Below, in pieces: positions 24,592 through 34,659 of a stretch of 64,000 nucleotides of DNA; within the stretch, counting starts at the first letter, position 1; every line of letters starts with the position of its first letter. The notes beneath the pieces are model-generated. The model ran no database searches. It saw only the letters and a program-made list of their open reading frames with translations, and was not told where the DNA came from. Position numbers and translations under genes: made by a program. The stretch is taken from positions 20,308,484 through 20,372,483 of the forward strand of contig CM059579.1 of assembly GCA_030386875.1 (NCBI GenBank), read 5' to 3'. The stretch is from Morinoia aosen. Taxonomy: Eukaryota; Arthropoda; Malacostraca; Amphipoda; Talitridae.

Positions 24592-24715
24592 TCAGAAGTG
24601 AAGACATAACTTCAAGCCCTGACGTAGCAGATGCACTTGAGAGCGATCGTTCTGACGTTGGACGACAAAAATGTCTTACTATGCGTAATGTTTGTAAATT
24701 TTTCATGAGAACAAG
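24592..24715 (+). CDS. Candidate internal exon (unknown protein)
   Basis: A reading frame open from about 24567 translates to an acidic Ser/Asp-rich stretch followed by a basic one: SEDITSSPDVADALESDRS, then DVGRQKCLTMRNVCKFFMR. It ends at ACAAG|GTAATG, a good donor. A possible acceptor is GGCATTTCAG at 24582-24591. The composition shift and the donor at the right place are the only support. The opposite strand is also open here for 99 codons, which weakens the case. No family is recognised. Confidence 0.25.
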
Positions 24716-25491
24716 GTAATGAAAGTACTTGGAGGATTTCTTCACCACGAACACGCACAGTATTACAAGGGAGACATGACTACATACATGGAATTTTTTT
24801 CGCCCATTCTGCTTTCGTAAGAAATGGTAACAATATTGAAGCATTCAATCTTTATAAGCCCCAACGGATCCGTGAAGCGTGTGTAGTTAAGGTTCAAGAT
24901 TTCCGAAATATTACACAGACAGACGCGCGTGTAAATCAGCAATCACTCTGACGGAACTCTGAAAGACGTTAGTTAATCAATGACGACTAATTTATTCGGA
25001 AACATGAGATTCTTTCGATTTTTTTGTCTTTTTTTGTGGTCAAGTTTTCATCGATTCCATCTAACCTGAAATGCGGGAGATCAATTCACTCAGCCGGCAC
25101 TAGGTTCTATTAAGTACAAGATTGTCTTCTGCTAGATGGCGCTGGTGAGAGTAGAAGCCCCGCACTTCTCTTCAAAACACACATTGCGGTACTGGAGGCA
25201 TCACACACTGTGCATGTATTTTACGTCAAGACTGGCAAACAAACAGCCAATACCGGATGGTATCTGCAACTTTTTCGCCAAAACGTAGAAATTTTTATAA
25301 AACGACACGGGCAGTATATTTAATTGTATTGGAATAAAAGGGTAGTATATACAGTACATAAATTAACAGTATTGCATTTTAAAATCTAATGGATATTTTT
25401 CACGGCCAATCGTATGAATTTTCCGTAAGAAGTCCTGAGACGCATTCCTTCATTACCAGGCTAATTTTAAAAATCCACCCATCCAAATTAC

Positions 25492-25629
25492 TTAGCCCTG
25501 TGAGTTAATTCGGCCTATGAAATAATAATTTTGTGGAAGGAACCCATTGACAAACTTGTCCGCTTGCCTACGATTAGCACATACATATCTGCCATTGTCT
25601 TCAATCATTCTAATCCACACTTTCGACAC
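25492..25629 (-). CDS. Candidate terminal exon (unknown protein)
   Basis: On the minus strand a pyrimidine-rich GATACTTTTATTTCAG acceptor is followed by an open frame reading VSKVWIRMIEDNGRYVCANR and continuing RQADKFVNGFLPQNYYFIG to a TAA at 25492-25494. The D-x-G-x-Y-x-C spacing resembles the F-strand of an immunoglobulin-like domain, but the segment is too short to assign. No upstream partner exon is identified at higher coordinates. It could be a pseudo-exon. Confidence 0.3.
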   Translation of the reverse strand: MSKVWIRMIEDNGRYVCANRRQADKFVNGFLPQNYYFIGRINSQG

Positions 25630-27330
25630 CTGAAATAAAAGTATCACTTTCAACACGTCTTCTAAAAAGTGGCAGCGATGAGCGTAGTCAACACTATCTA
25701 TATATAAAACTGTTAACACTGATGAGGAACCGACAGAAAGAGAGAAGTCTGACAGAAAATCGGAGTGTAGAATAATGATTAATGAGAGGAAATTTTAAGC
25801 ATGATACGAAGATGGAAGGACCAGGGTGCACACAAGCCCCAATAAAGGGATTGATTGGTATTGAGTTAAGAAGCTCCATTAAAGTGAGTCAAGACCCAAA
25901 AGAGGGCTGGAAGTGCCTCATAAGCCTGCGTCTCAACACGAGACGGCCAAAAGAGAGATCAGTGAACCATGGCAGGGAAGCTCGAGGCGAGCAATATCTG
26001 CTGCCATTAATAACATTCCGACCAATTCCGGTTGTCGGTTTCTGGAGGATTTGACCCATTTTTCAGAACATAAATATTCCTGAGTGGGCATTTTGGCATA
26101 ATTTATGGAGCAGATCACAGGCAATATATCACGTGTTGACCAACACTCTATCTACTTATGCAAATTGCAGTCCAAACTCCTAAATTTTAAACGCTGTTTT
26201 TTTGTTGAAGTTTGTGATTCAAGTTTGTATGAAGGGCCTCTCCTATCGATCTTCCGAAGTCAATGAGAACAGATTCAGTGGCCCAAGTTTCTTCAAAGAA
26301 GCTGACAGAGAAGCAACCCACGCACCTCGGCAGACGCGATTCTCCCCCGATTAGAGATCGGCGGCTCAAACACCAGAATTCGAAAGAGATTTCAATTTAT
26401 TCTGAAGAATGGCTAATGTTTAAGGAAAAAATGAATTAATTCTTCCAAGGTGCTGACCCTCGATTTTTGAGCCATCAGATTCCTGTTCATTTGAATTTCT
26501 AAAGGAAGAAAAAGTGTGTTCAAACGATGTCACAGTTGATTTAATTTCCAACATGACTCAAACATTACACATTTGTTGGGTTCATTGCACCTTAAATTGA
26601 CTCGCATCGATATTGAGAGCCTGTAAATCTTTCATACAGATTATGCATGAATCTTTAAGTTGGAAATGTATACTAGAGCTCTTGCGAGTTATTGGATCTC
26701 TACCCGAGCTTTCATCATACTTCAGCCTTAAATATACACAAGAATTCCGTTGGATCGAGATACATTTCATTTCTTATTTATAGATGAGACCCTATCTAAA
26801 ACTGACATCTAAATTCATTTTCTCCCATGAAAGTAAATGTTTTTCGTAATATATCACTCTGGGAGCAGCTCTCAGCATCAAAGAGCAAGCAGAGCGCAGT
26901 TCTACACCAAGCCTGCACCCAACGCAACTCTCAACACCACGCTAAATAACATGGGAAATATCAAACGGAAAACCTCTCGAAAATTATTTGAATAAAATAA
27001 ATCTACAATAAATCTTTGCGAGCGAATTTAATTGCTCAGTTAATAAGAACAGGAGAAACAAGATTAGTTGGAGTCCCAGGCATCTTAAAAAGGGATTGAC
27101 GATGGGGCCATAGCCTTTTAGTGACTGTCTCTTGACAAAGAAGGAGTACAAAGGAGTTTCGAGAGCAGATATTTACAGGTGGCTTGAGATAGACAATGGC
27201 GATATTTATTTGTATTTTCAGCCTGTTTTTTATAGAACTTAGTATGATATGAGCTCATCAGTCGTATCTCCAGTTTCCTAATGTTATTTTTGTTCATATA
27301 TCATTGCTAGTAATGACGTTTCATATCACT
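25630..27330. other. No recognisable gene
   Basis: Short open frames only. The minus-strand frame at 26582-26770 contains a Cys-rich CIICMKDLQ piece that is not enough for a RING or other domain. No repeats stand out. Confidence 0.4.
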
Positions 27331-27336
27331 GCACTT

Positions 27337-28712
27337 AGAGCAGTTCTCACCATCACGCCTGCAGTGAGTGCAGTTCTCACCATCACGCCTGCAGTGAGTG
27401 CAGTTCTCACCATCACGCCTGCAGTGAGTGCAGTTCTCACCATCACGCCTGCAGTGAGTGCAGTTCTCACCATCACGCCTGCAGTGAGTGCAGTTCTCAC
27501 CATCACGCCTGCAGTGAGTGCAGTTCTCACCATCATGCCTGCAGTGAGTGCAGTTCTCACCATCACGCCTGCAGTGAGTGCAGTTCTCACCATCACGCCT
27601 GCAGTAAGTGCAGTTCTCACCATCACGCCTGCAGTAAGTGCAGTTCTCACCATCACGCCTGCAGTGAGTGCAGTTCTCACCATCACGCCTGCAGTAAGTG
27701 CAGTTCTCACCATCACGCATGCAGTGAGTGCAGTTCTCACCATCACGCCTGCAGTGAGTGCAGTTCTCACCATCACGCCTGCAGTGAGTGCAGTTCTCAC
27801 CATCACGCCTGCAGTGAGTGCAGTTCTCACCATCACGCCTGCAGTGAGTGCAGTTCTCATCACGCCTGCAGTGAGAGTGCAGTTCTCACCATCACGCATG
27901 CAGTGAGTGCAGCTCTCACCATCACGCCTGCAGTGAGCGCAGTTCTCACCATGACGCCTGCAGTGAGTGCAGCTCTCACCATCACGCCTGCAGTGAGTGC
28001 AGTTCTCACCATCACGCCTGCAGTGAGTGCAGTTCTCACCATCACGCCTGCAGTGAGTGCAGTTCTCACCATCACGCCTGCAGTGAGTGCAGTTCTCACC
28101 ATCACGCCTGCAGTGAGTGCAGTTCTCACCATCACGCCTGCAGTGAGTGCAGCTCCCACCATCACGCCTGCAGTGAGTGCAGTTCTCACCATCACGCCTG
28201 CAGCGAGTGCAGTTCTCACCATCACGCCTGCAGCGAGTGCAGTTCTCACCATCACGCCTGCAGTGAGTGCAGTTCTCACCATCACGCCTGCAGTGAGTGC
28301 AGTTCTCACCATCACGCCTGCAGTGAGTGCAGTTCTCACCATCACGCCTGCAGTGAGTGCAGTTCTCACCATCACGCCTGCAGTGAGTGCAGTTCTCACC
28401 ATCACGCCTGCAGTGAGTGCAGTTCCCACCATCACGCCTGCAGTGAGTGCAGTTCTCACCATCACGCCTGCAGCGAGTGCAGTTCTCACCATCACGCCTG
28501 CAGCGAGTGCAGTTCTCACCATCACGCCTGCAGTGAGTGCAGCTCTCACCATCACACCTGCAGTGAGTGCAGTTCTCACCATCACGCCTGCAGTGAGTGC
28601 AGTTCTCACCATCACGCCTGCAGTGAGTGCAGTTCTCACCATCACGCTGCAGTGAGTGCAGTTCTCACCATCACGCCTGCAGTGGGTGCAGCTCTCACCA
28701 TCACGCCTGCAG
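27337..28712. repeat. 30-bp minisatellite, about 46 copies
   Basis: Units contain GCAGTTCTCACCATCACGCC followed by TGCAGTGAGT. Each carries the small inverted repeat CTGCA-GTGAG-TGCAG and a PstI-type CTGCAG site. Most units are identical, with rare variants (TCCCACC, CAGCGAG, CAGTAAG, CATGACG). The 30-bp unit is a multiple of three, so both strands stay open for long distances (200 to 287 codons). The translations are simple decapeptide repeats and I do not call genes. Units with indels (for example at about 27860, 28650) shift the frame. Confidence 0.97.
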
Positions 28713-29299
28713 CCAGCGAGCACTCAGCAGCAGTGCTCAGGAAGGCCGTAATGAGGGCATATCTGGAGCAAGTCGTTTCCCTACAGTCTTCGGTGCGTCG
28801 TAAAGCAGACCACGCAATACGGAGAGGGAACGACGGCCCAGCGTCCTGTCCAACTTCCCCCATCGATGCAAGTTTTATCGCTTTTAGATTACCCCGCGTA
28901 TAGCATCAACATAGAGCTAATTTGGGGCGCCGCACCAATGCACTCCTCTACATCTCAGGCTCTTCTTCGCTTACATTTCTATGATCCAAATTTACGGCGC
29001 ATCTCGCATGTGAATTTGGGAATATCTCGGTCCCTTTAAAATTTATGCTGGACTTGAATATGGTGTTTGTCATACGTTTATGAGTGATTCAACGACAACG
29101 TTGAAGTATAATGATGAGAACGAAGTAAAATTGAGAAAGCAGTAATGAGTAGTATTTTATGCACGACTATTTCGTCAACGGATAATGAAAAAATTGCTGT
29201 AATATTGAGATGGCAGTAATTTGCTGAGTTACAAATTCACCGGCATCGTTGAATTTTTATCAGTATTTCTAAAATTACTATTGCCATTTATCATTATTA
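28713..29299. other. No recognisable gene
   Basis: Sequence leaving the minisatellite shows residual AGCCAGCGAGCACTCAGCAGC similarity for a few dozen bases and then is unique. Nothing assignable. Confidence 0.45.
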
Positions 29300-29445
29300 A
29301 GGTTACGACTCCCTAGCCACAACATAGGCGATCTCAAGAGAACGAAGAGAAGGGACAGTTCAGTATAGACTAGGAAATGGACACTAGACGTACAAAGTGT
29401 GTTCTCACACAGGATACTCTGCGCATATAAACATCAAGGAAGGAG
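29300..29445 (+). repeat. Family A repeat, diverged left portion
   Basis: GACTCCCTAGCCACAACATAGGC, AAGAGAACGAAGAGAAGGGAC, TTCAGTATAGACTAGG and ACAAAGTGTGTT follow the family order. The GTGTT part matches the version at 6.6 kb. The right half cannot be followed with confidence. Confidence 0.55.
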
Positions 29446-29740
29446 GAGGAACAAAAGACAAAAAAGATACAGCGAAGAAGACATAAAAACTGAAAGAAGT
29501 GAAGTGAGCGTGAAAGATTCAAGAAATAGGCGCGAAAATCCCAATGTCCTACATGACTTGTCAGTGTACCCTCTGAGGGACATCGTTACAAGATAAAGAA
29601 GAGATTGTTGTGAAGAAAAGTCCGTTAGGCCGATTAAATGAACAGTATTAGAAGACAAACTACCGAGTTTTATTTAAGTGTCGTAAAATCATTTACAAGG
29701 GCGAAAATTTCATTGATAATTATAATGAAAAAATTAGTAT

Positions 29741-29949
29741 TGAACACGTTGGTCGCAATGTCAGCCACCGGTGTACACGGAGACAATTTTCATAATGCTG
29801 CTGACAAACTCAATTTTCTCTCAATCAAAGCTAAATGAATGCGCGATCCAGTTAATGTTTTTCTATTTCAAAAACTGTCCTCAACAATCGACTTTTAATT
29901 TGAGTTTAATATTGAACCTCAGTTTAACCCATTGCTGCCGACTTATTAA
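29741..29949. mobile_element. piggyBac-like MITE, diverged copy
   Basis: Contains GCCACCGGTGTACACGGAGAC, CATAATGCTGCTGAC, CAATCAAAGCTAAATGAATG and CGCGATCCAGTTAATG, colinear with the 21.5 kb copy. The right end decays to a stretch with CCATTGCTGCCGAC and a TTAA at 29946-29949; the left end (GAACACGTTGGTCGC) has lost the match to TTAACACTTTGACTGCG. Confidence 0.7.
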
Positions 29950-30128
29950 AGCAGCATTTAGCGCCACACGCAAGGTTGCGGTCACGACTGCGCAGATACG
30001 GCGCTGTCGTGCCACTTGCTCGCCGGGCTGATGCTCCAGAGGCGCAGCGTAGCCTGCATTGCGAACTGTTGCCATGCAGGCGGAATACGATGCAAATGCT
30101 CCCAAATATTCCTGTTGTGCGCCAACGA

Positions 30129-31310
30129 GTTGCGAATTGTGGGTGAGCTTCAACAAATTGTGGGTGAGCTTCAACAAATTGTGGGTGAGCTTCAACAAAT
30201 TGTGGGTGAGCTTCAAAAAATTGTGGGTGAGCTTCAAAAAATTGTGAGTGAGCTTCAACAAATTGTGAGTGAGCTTCAACAAATTGTGGGTGAGCTTCAA
30301 CAAATTGTGGGTGAGCTTCAGCTAATTGTGGGTGAGCTTCAGCTAATTGTGGGTGAGCTTCAAAAAATTGTGGGTGAGCTTCAAAAAATTGTGGGTGAGC
30401 TTCAACAAATTGTGGGTGAGCTTCAACAAATTGTGGGTGAGCTTCAACAAATTGTGGGTGAGCTTCAACAAATTGTGGGTGAGCTTCAACATATTGTGGG
30501 TGAGCTTCAACAAATTGTGGGTGAGCTTCAACATATTGTGGGTGAGCTTCAACATATTGTGGGTGAGCTTCAACATATTGTGGGTGAGCTTCAACATATT
30601 GTGGGTGAGCTTCAACATATTGTGGGTGAGCTTCAACAAATTGTGGGTGAGCTTCAACAAATTGTGGGTGAGCTTCAACATATTGTGGGTGAGCTTCAAC
30701 AAATTGTGGGTGAGCTTCAACATATTGTGGGTGAGCTTCAACAAATTGTGGGTGAGCTTCAACATATTGTGGGTGAGCTTCAACAAATTGTGGGTGAGCT
30801 TCAACAAATTGTGGGTGAGCTTCAACAAATTGTGGGTGAGCTTCAACAAATTGTGGGTGAGCTTCAACAAATTGTGGGTGAGCTTCAACAAATTGTGGGT
30901 GAGCTTCAACATATTGTGGGTGAGCTTCAACAAATTGTGGGTGAGCTTCAACATATTGTGGGTGAGCTTCAACATATTGTGGGTGAGCTTCAACATATTG
31001 TGGGTGAGCTTCAACATATTGTGGGTGAGCTTCAACAAATTGTGGGTGAGCTTCAACATATTGTGGGTGAGCTTCAACAAATTGTGGGTGAGCTTCAACA
31101 TATTGTGGGTGAGCTTCAACAAATTGTGGGTGAGCTTCAACAAATTGTGGGTGAGCTTCAACAAATTGTGGGTGAGCTTCAACAAATTGTGGGTGAGCTT
31201 CAACAAATTGTGGGTGAGCTTCAACAAATTGTGAGTGAGCTTCAACATATTGTGGGTGAGCTTCAACAAATTGTGGGTGAGCTTAAAAAAAAATATGGGT
31301 GCGCTTCAAC
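30129..31310. repeat. 21-bp minisatellite, about 55 copies
   Basis: Units are GTGGGTGAGCTTCAACAAAT plus T, with ACAAATT and ACATATT as the chief variants and AAAAAATT and AGCTAATT in the first units. The edges are sharp. A 460-codon plus-strand frame (30016-31398) reads the repeat as a seven-residue VGELQQI/VGELQHI, which happens to put hydrophobic residues at heptad a and d positions; the minus strand reads LLKLTHN over 308 codons. Open frames in other phases and on both strands argue for an artefact of the 21-bp period. Confidence 0.96.
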
Positions 31311-31870
31311 ACTCAGTCTCCTGAAAGTTACTCCATTGCACAGTTGGCCAGTGTTCCGATCTCAAAGCATTGAAATAACATTTGAAATGTTTTTATAGGT
31401 TGAGGTAAATTGTAAACTCAATGATGAAACTTGCGGTAACTACCAGGATTACCGAAGCCATAAACTTATTCGACGATACTCACCGAGCACAGTTTGCTTT
31501 TAATTCCCAGTGAGTTAAGGTGGCATGGAATGTGATACATATTTTATCAGTTTCTGCCCCTAACTGAACCTATGCTTTGTTAATATGGTTTCATTTCTAG
31601 TAACAAAGTCCAAAAAATGATTTAAAAATACAATTTTAGACAATTTTCAGTCCTAAAGTTTTTTCGCTTGATACACCTCTTCAAAAGGGACCAAAGGCTT
31701 AAATTACAATAACAGAAAAAAGATAAGCGAAAAAATTTAGGATGTTCCAAGCATATTTTGTTGTTTCCATAACTTTTACGTAAAATTTTGTTTCCTGCGT
31801 CATTAAAATTACCAAATTCGATGAATTATTTCCGAGTTGCTCCATTTGGACTATTTATCTCATTTTTCAG

Positions 31871-32070
31871 TGACTTCCATAATCCTCATCCGCTTGTTAG
31901 AGACGCAGCACGCATCAAACATTCCAATCAAGGACCTTGAAAGTTTTCGCGAAATAACAATTGAAAATAAACAAGCATGGTGTAACTTTCTCACAAAAAT
32001 GCAATTACTCACGAGAAAGCACAATAAACCAGTTCAAACGCAGTTAACATTCCCGAACACAAGCGCATAG
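31871..32070 (+). CDS. Candidate terminal exon (unknown protein)
   Basis: Strong acceptor CTATTTATCTCATTTTTCAG at 31851-31870, followed by a frame open to TAG at 32068-32070. The translation is mixed and protein-like: TSIILIRLLETQHASNIP, KDLESFREITIENKQAWCNF, then LTKMQLLTRKHNKPVQTQL. No domain is recognised, and no upstream exon is visible because the nearest upstream DNA is the 21-bp array. A pseudo-exon or decayed element remains possible. Confidence 0.3.
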
Positions 32071-34600
32071 TTTAGACCATCGACCACCGCTCTCGTGTTC
32101 AAGAGCCCTCTCTTCTCTGAAGAAACAACTCTAGTTCACGCTGCAGCAAAGTTAACATCCACGTAGGCAGACAGGAGCGTCGCGCATGGTAATGAGGTAC
32201 ACGCGTACTAATACGAGGTGCGTATGGTAATGAGGTAGCCGCGTAAACAATCCCAATTACCTGATGAAATTAATAGAAAAGAAGGCAATGCAATCTGTGC
32301 TCCGAGATTGTTACCACATTTCAGGGCAATGGCACTCGAGGGTGCCGCTGCTTTAGCCAAGTATTCCTCTGGGGAAATTTAGAGACACTTCATCTGCCTT
32401 TACAAGAGCAGCAATTGCCTACAGCCATCACTTGCAAGCTCTTATATGCTCTTTATCCTCGCATTATTCTACAGTGTTCGTGTGCGCTGTATAAGGTCGT
32501 AGCGAGAAAAGCGTCGCACTGGGACAAAAAATTACGGGTCCGTGATGATAGAGGACCCGGTGCCGGGCCCAATGAAACACACCTACGAAAATCTTGCGGG
32601 GCTGCGCGAGGCGAGCGCCACAATAAGACTGCAGCCATGAAGGCCTGCGTTCGTCGTAATTGCTTTATCAACGAAGGCCTAACGCATCTCTTCAAAACAA
32701 CTTTTAACGCATTGTTTGCTCCCGCAAGAATTGAGCGCGCAACTATTTATTTCACTGTTCTCTGTTCGGTCTCTGTATATACAGCGATACAACTGCGGGC
32801 AGCGATTGTAGGGAGGGCTTAATACCAAGAAGTTTTTGCCTTTGCTTCGACTGGAAAGTCGCTGGAACAAGCCGGCTCTCAAAACTCATCGTGTGAAAGC
32901 CTTAAACTGTTCCTGAGTAAGAAACGCTTTTATAACATAACTGGAATTCAATAAAAAATATGAAAGAGGCTTTAACATAATGCACTTTCAAGAAAATCAA
33001 AATCAAAGTATGAAAAGCGCATTAGTTTTAACGTCTTTTTAGACTTATTCTTAAAGAGCTTCCGATCATTTAGCTCATCATCAGTAGAAACTCCAAAAAA
33101 AGAAAATGCATTTATTGTTCTCCAAATAAAAACACAATTCGACTAGAATGAAGACTGACCAAAGGGTACAATTTAAATACAACAAAACTAAAATTTTTGT
33201 AAGTCCTGACGATGGAGAGACTAAGTTAGCCAGATCGTACAGGATAACCGGAAATTAAATTCTAAAATATTCAAAGGTACAGATGTTTAACTTCTACTAT
33301 GGGTGAATTTTTTTAAACGAATGAGAACACTATCCAAAAATTTCAACTCGCCAGAGCTGCACCGAGCAAAAATACAAAATCCAGCATGGCGCTCAGGCTG
33401 ATCACGACTGTTGGTGTGATCTCCCGGGAGCGCGGGAAGACACATCTGAGTAACGCTAGCATAGAGATGACCGTCTCTGTACAACAGGCAGTCTCACACC
33501 CAATGCACTGGTACACTGCATTGCTCAGCATGGTAGATAGGATCTCGTATTTCGCCCTAGACAAATTTCCCATATTGAAATTATTACGATAGTTAACTTT
33601 AGCATGTAATTTGCCGCATCTGCTGTATTTATCAGTATAATATTTTTCTAACTAATGTACGGTTGGCCAAATAATTCATTTTTTCAAGAGCAGACGACAT
33701 GTTAAGAGGGCTTGTATAAAAGCAATCACTTTCTTTTTCAAGATATTACGCATGAGATTATACGGGTTATGATCATTAAAAGAAATACAGTTATCGACAT
33801 AATTATTCGTACACCCCTCGTCTTTCAAAACTTTCTAGAATTACTCAAAGACTATTGTTGCCACAGGGATAAGATTTTCACAGGGTGTGGAGCACATATT
33901 AGTGACAATAATACGAAGTTTCCAGAACAAAATATTATTTTTGAAATATTTAACAAGCTGAATTTCAGAAACTGCTGAAAATAAGTTTTCGGAACACCTC
34001 TACCAAAATTATTTTCATTTATAGTGATGCTTGCGTGTAGAACTTTTTCTCGAACTATTTCTTAAACAATTTTTCTGGACTTCATAAGTGAAGGAAATAG
34101 ACTAGCGTTGTGTGTTCACGTCATTGAGGAAGAGAGATACGAGGATTTTTCAGCTGTACTACAAGATGTATTGCGTGCATAAACCGATTATAAAATAAGC
34201 TCGAATTAAGGAGAGCATTTGTTCAGTCAATTAACTCTATGATAAAAAGGAAAAACATCCGCAACTGTTGGCAGGGCTCGGCCACTGATCGAAGCGCCAT
34301 ATCTATTGGCATGCGCATTTTCCCGTTGAAAAAAAATTATCTCGGGTACAAAATTCCAGTAATGTTTTAGAATGATCCTTGTTGAATCTTCCAGATTAGT
34401 CAGATGGCAATGCATGCATGGATGCATAGTGTGCTCGCTAGTGCACTGGACAAGCGTGTACATGTGTGCTCCTGTGAAGTAGGAGTATGCTTTGGTTTGT
34501 GTATGAATTATTACAAATTAGGGTTCTTAGATACTGAGGAAATTTTGTAGCATATATGTTTTTTGTTGAGCTTTTTTAAAAAATCATTTTTATCTTGTTA
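32071..34600. other. No recognised gene; a few coding-like frames
   Basis: 32415-32822 (+) is a 135-codon frame in a GC-richer patch, overlapped by an open minus frame, with no domain seen. 33736-33978 (+) follows a possible acceptor TTTCTTTTTCAAG and reads LVFQNFLELLKDYCCHRDKI, again unassigned. At 32.18-32.25 kb the phrase ATGGTAATGAGGTA is repeated twice with a CGCGTA tail. The rest is AT-rich. Confidence 0.35.
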
Positions 34601-34605
34601 CAGCA

Positions 34606-34648
34606 CTGATGACAGAATTTTAATTCCGAAACGTTTGCAATAAACGTA
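34606..34648 (+). ncRNA. Hammerhead-ribozyme-like motif (degenerate)
   Basis: CTGATGA (34606-34612), an AT-rich hairpin GAATT-TT-AATTC (34615-34626), then GAA (34628-34630) and a perfect 6-bp stem ACGTTT / AAACGT (34631-34636, 34642-34647) with A after it. The order CTGATGA - stem II - GAA - stem III - H matches the hammerhead core. Against it, stem II does not close directly on the core (a C-C mismatch and an unpaired A), and the stem I strands pair poorly (only ACA/TGT). Similar CTGATGA..CCGAAACG tails occur in animal retroelements, including Penelope-like ones. It could be the tail of such an element with no activity. Confidence 0.3.
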
Positions 34649-34659
34649 ATGTTCGTTTA

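Noticed and set aside
25715-25760. Second hammerhead motif (CTGATGAGG..GACAGAAAG)
   Set aside because: GAA is not placed after a closable stem II and no stem III follows.
27337-28712. CRISPR array
   Set aside because: Repeats are directly adjacent with no unique spacers, and the sequence is eukaryotic in character.
27307-28723. Decapeptide-repeat proteins from the 30-bp array
   Set aside because: Both strands are open, the period is a multiple of three and simply lacks stops, and indel units shift the frame without compensation.
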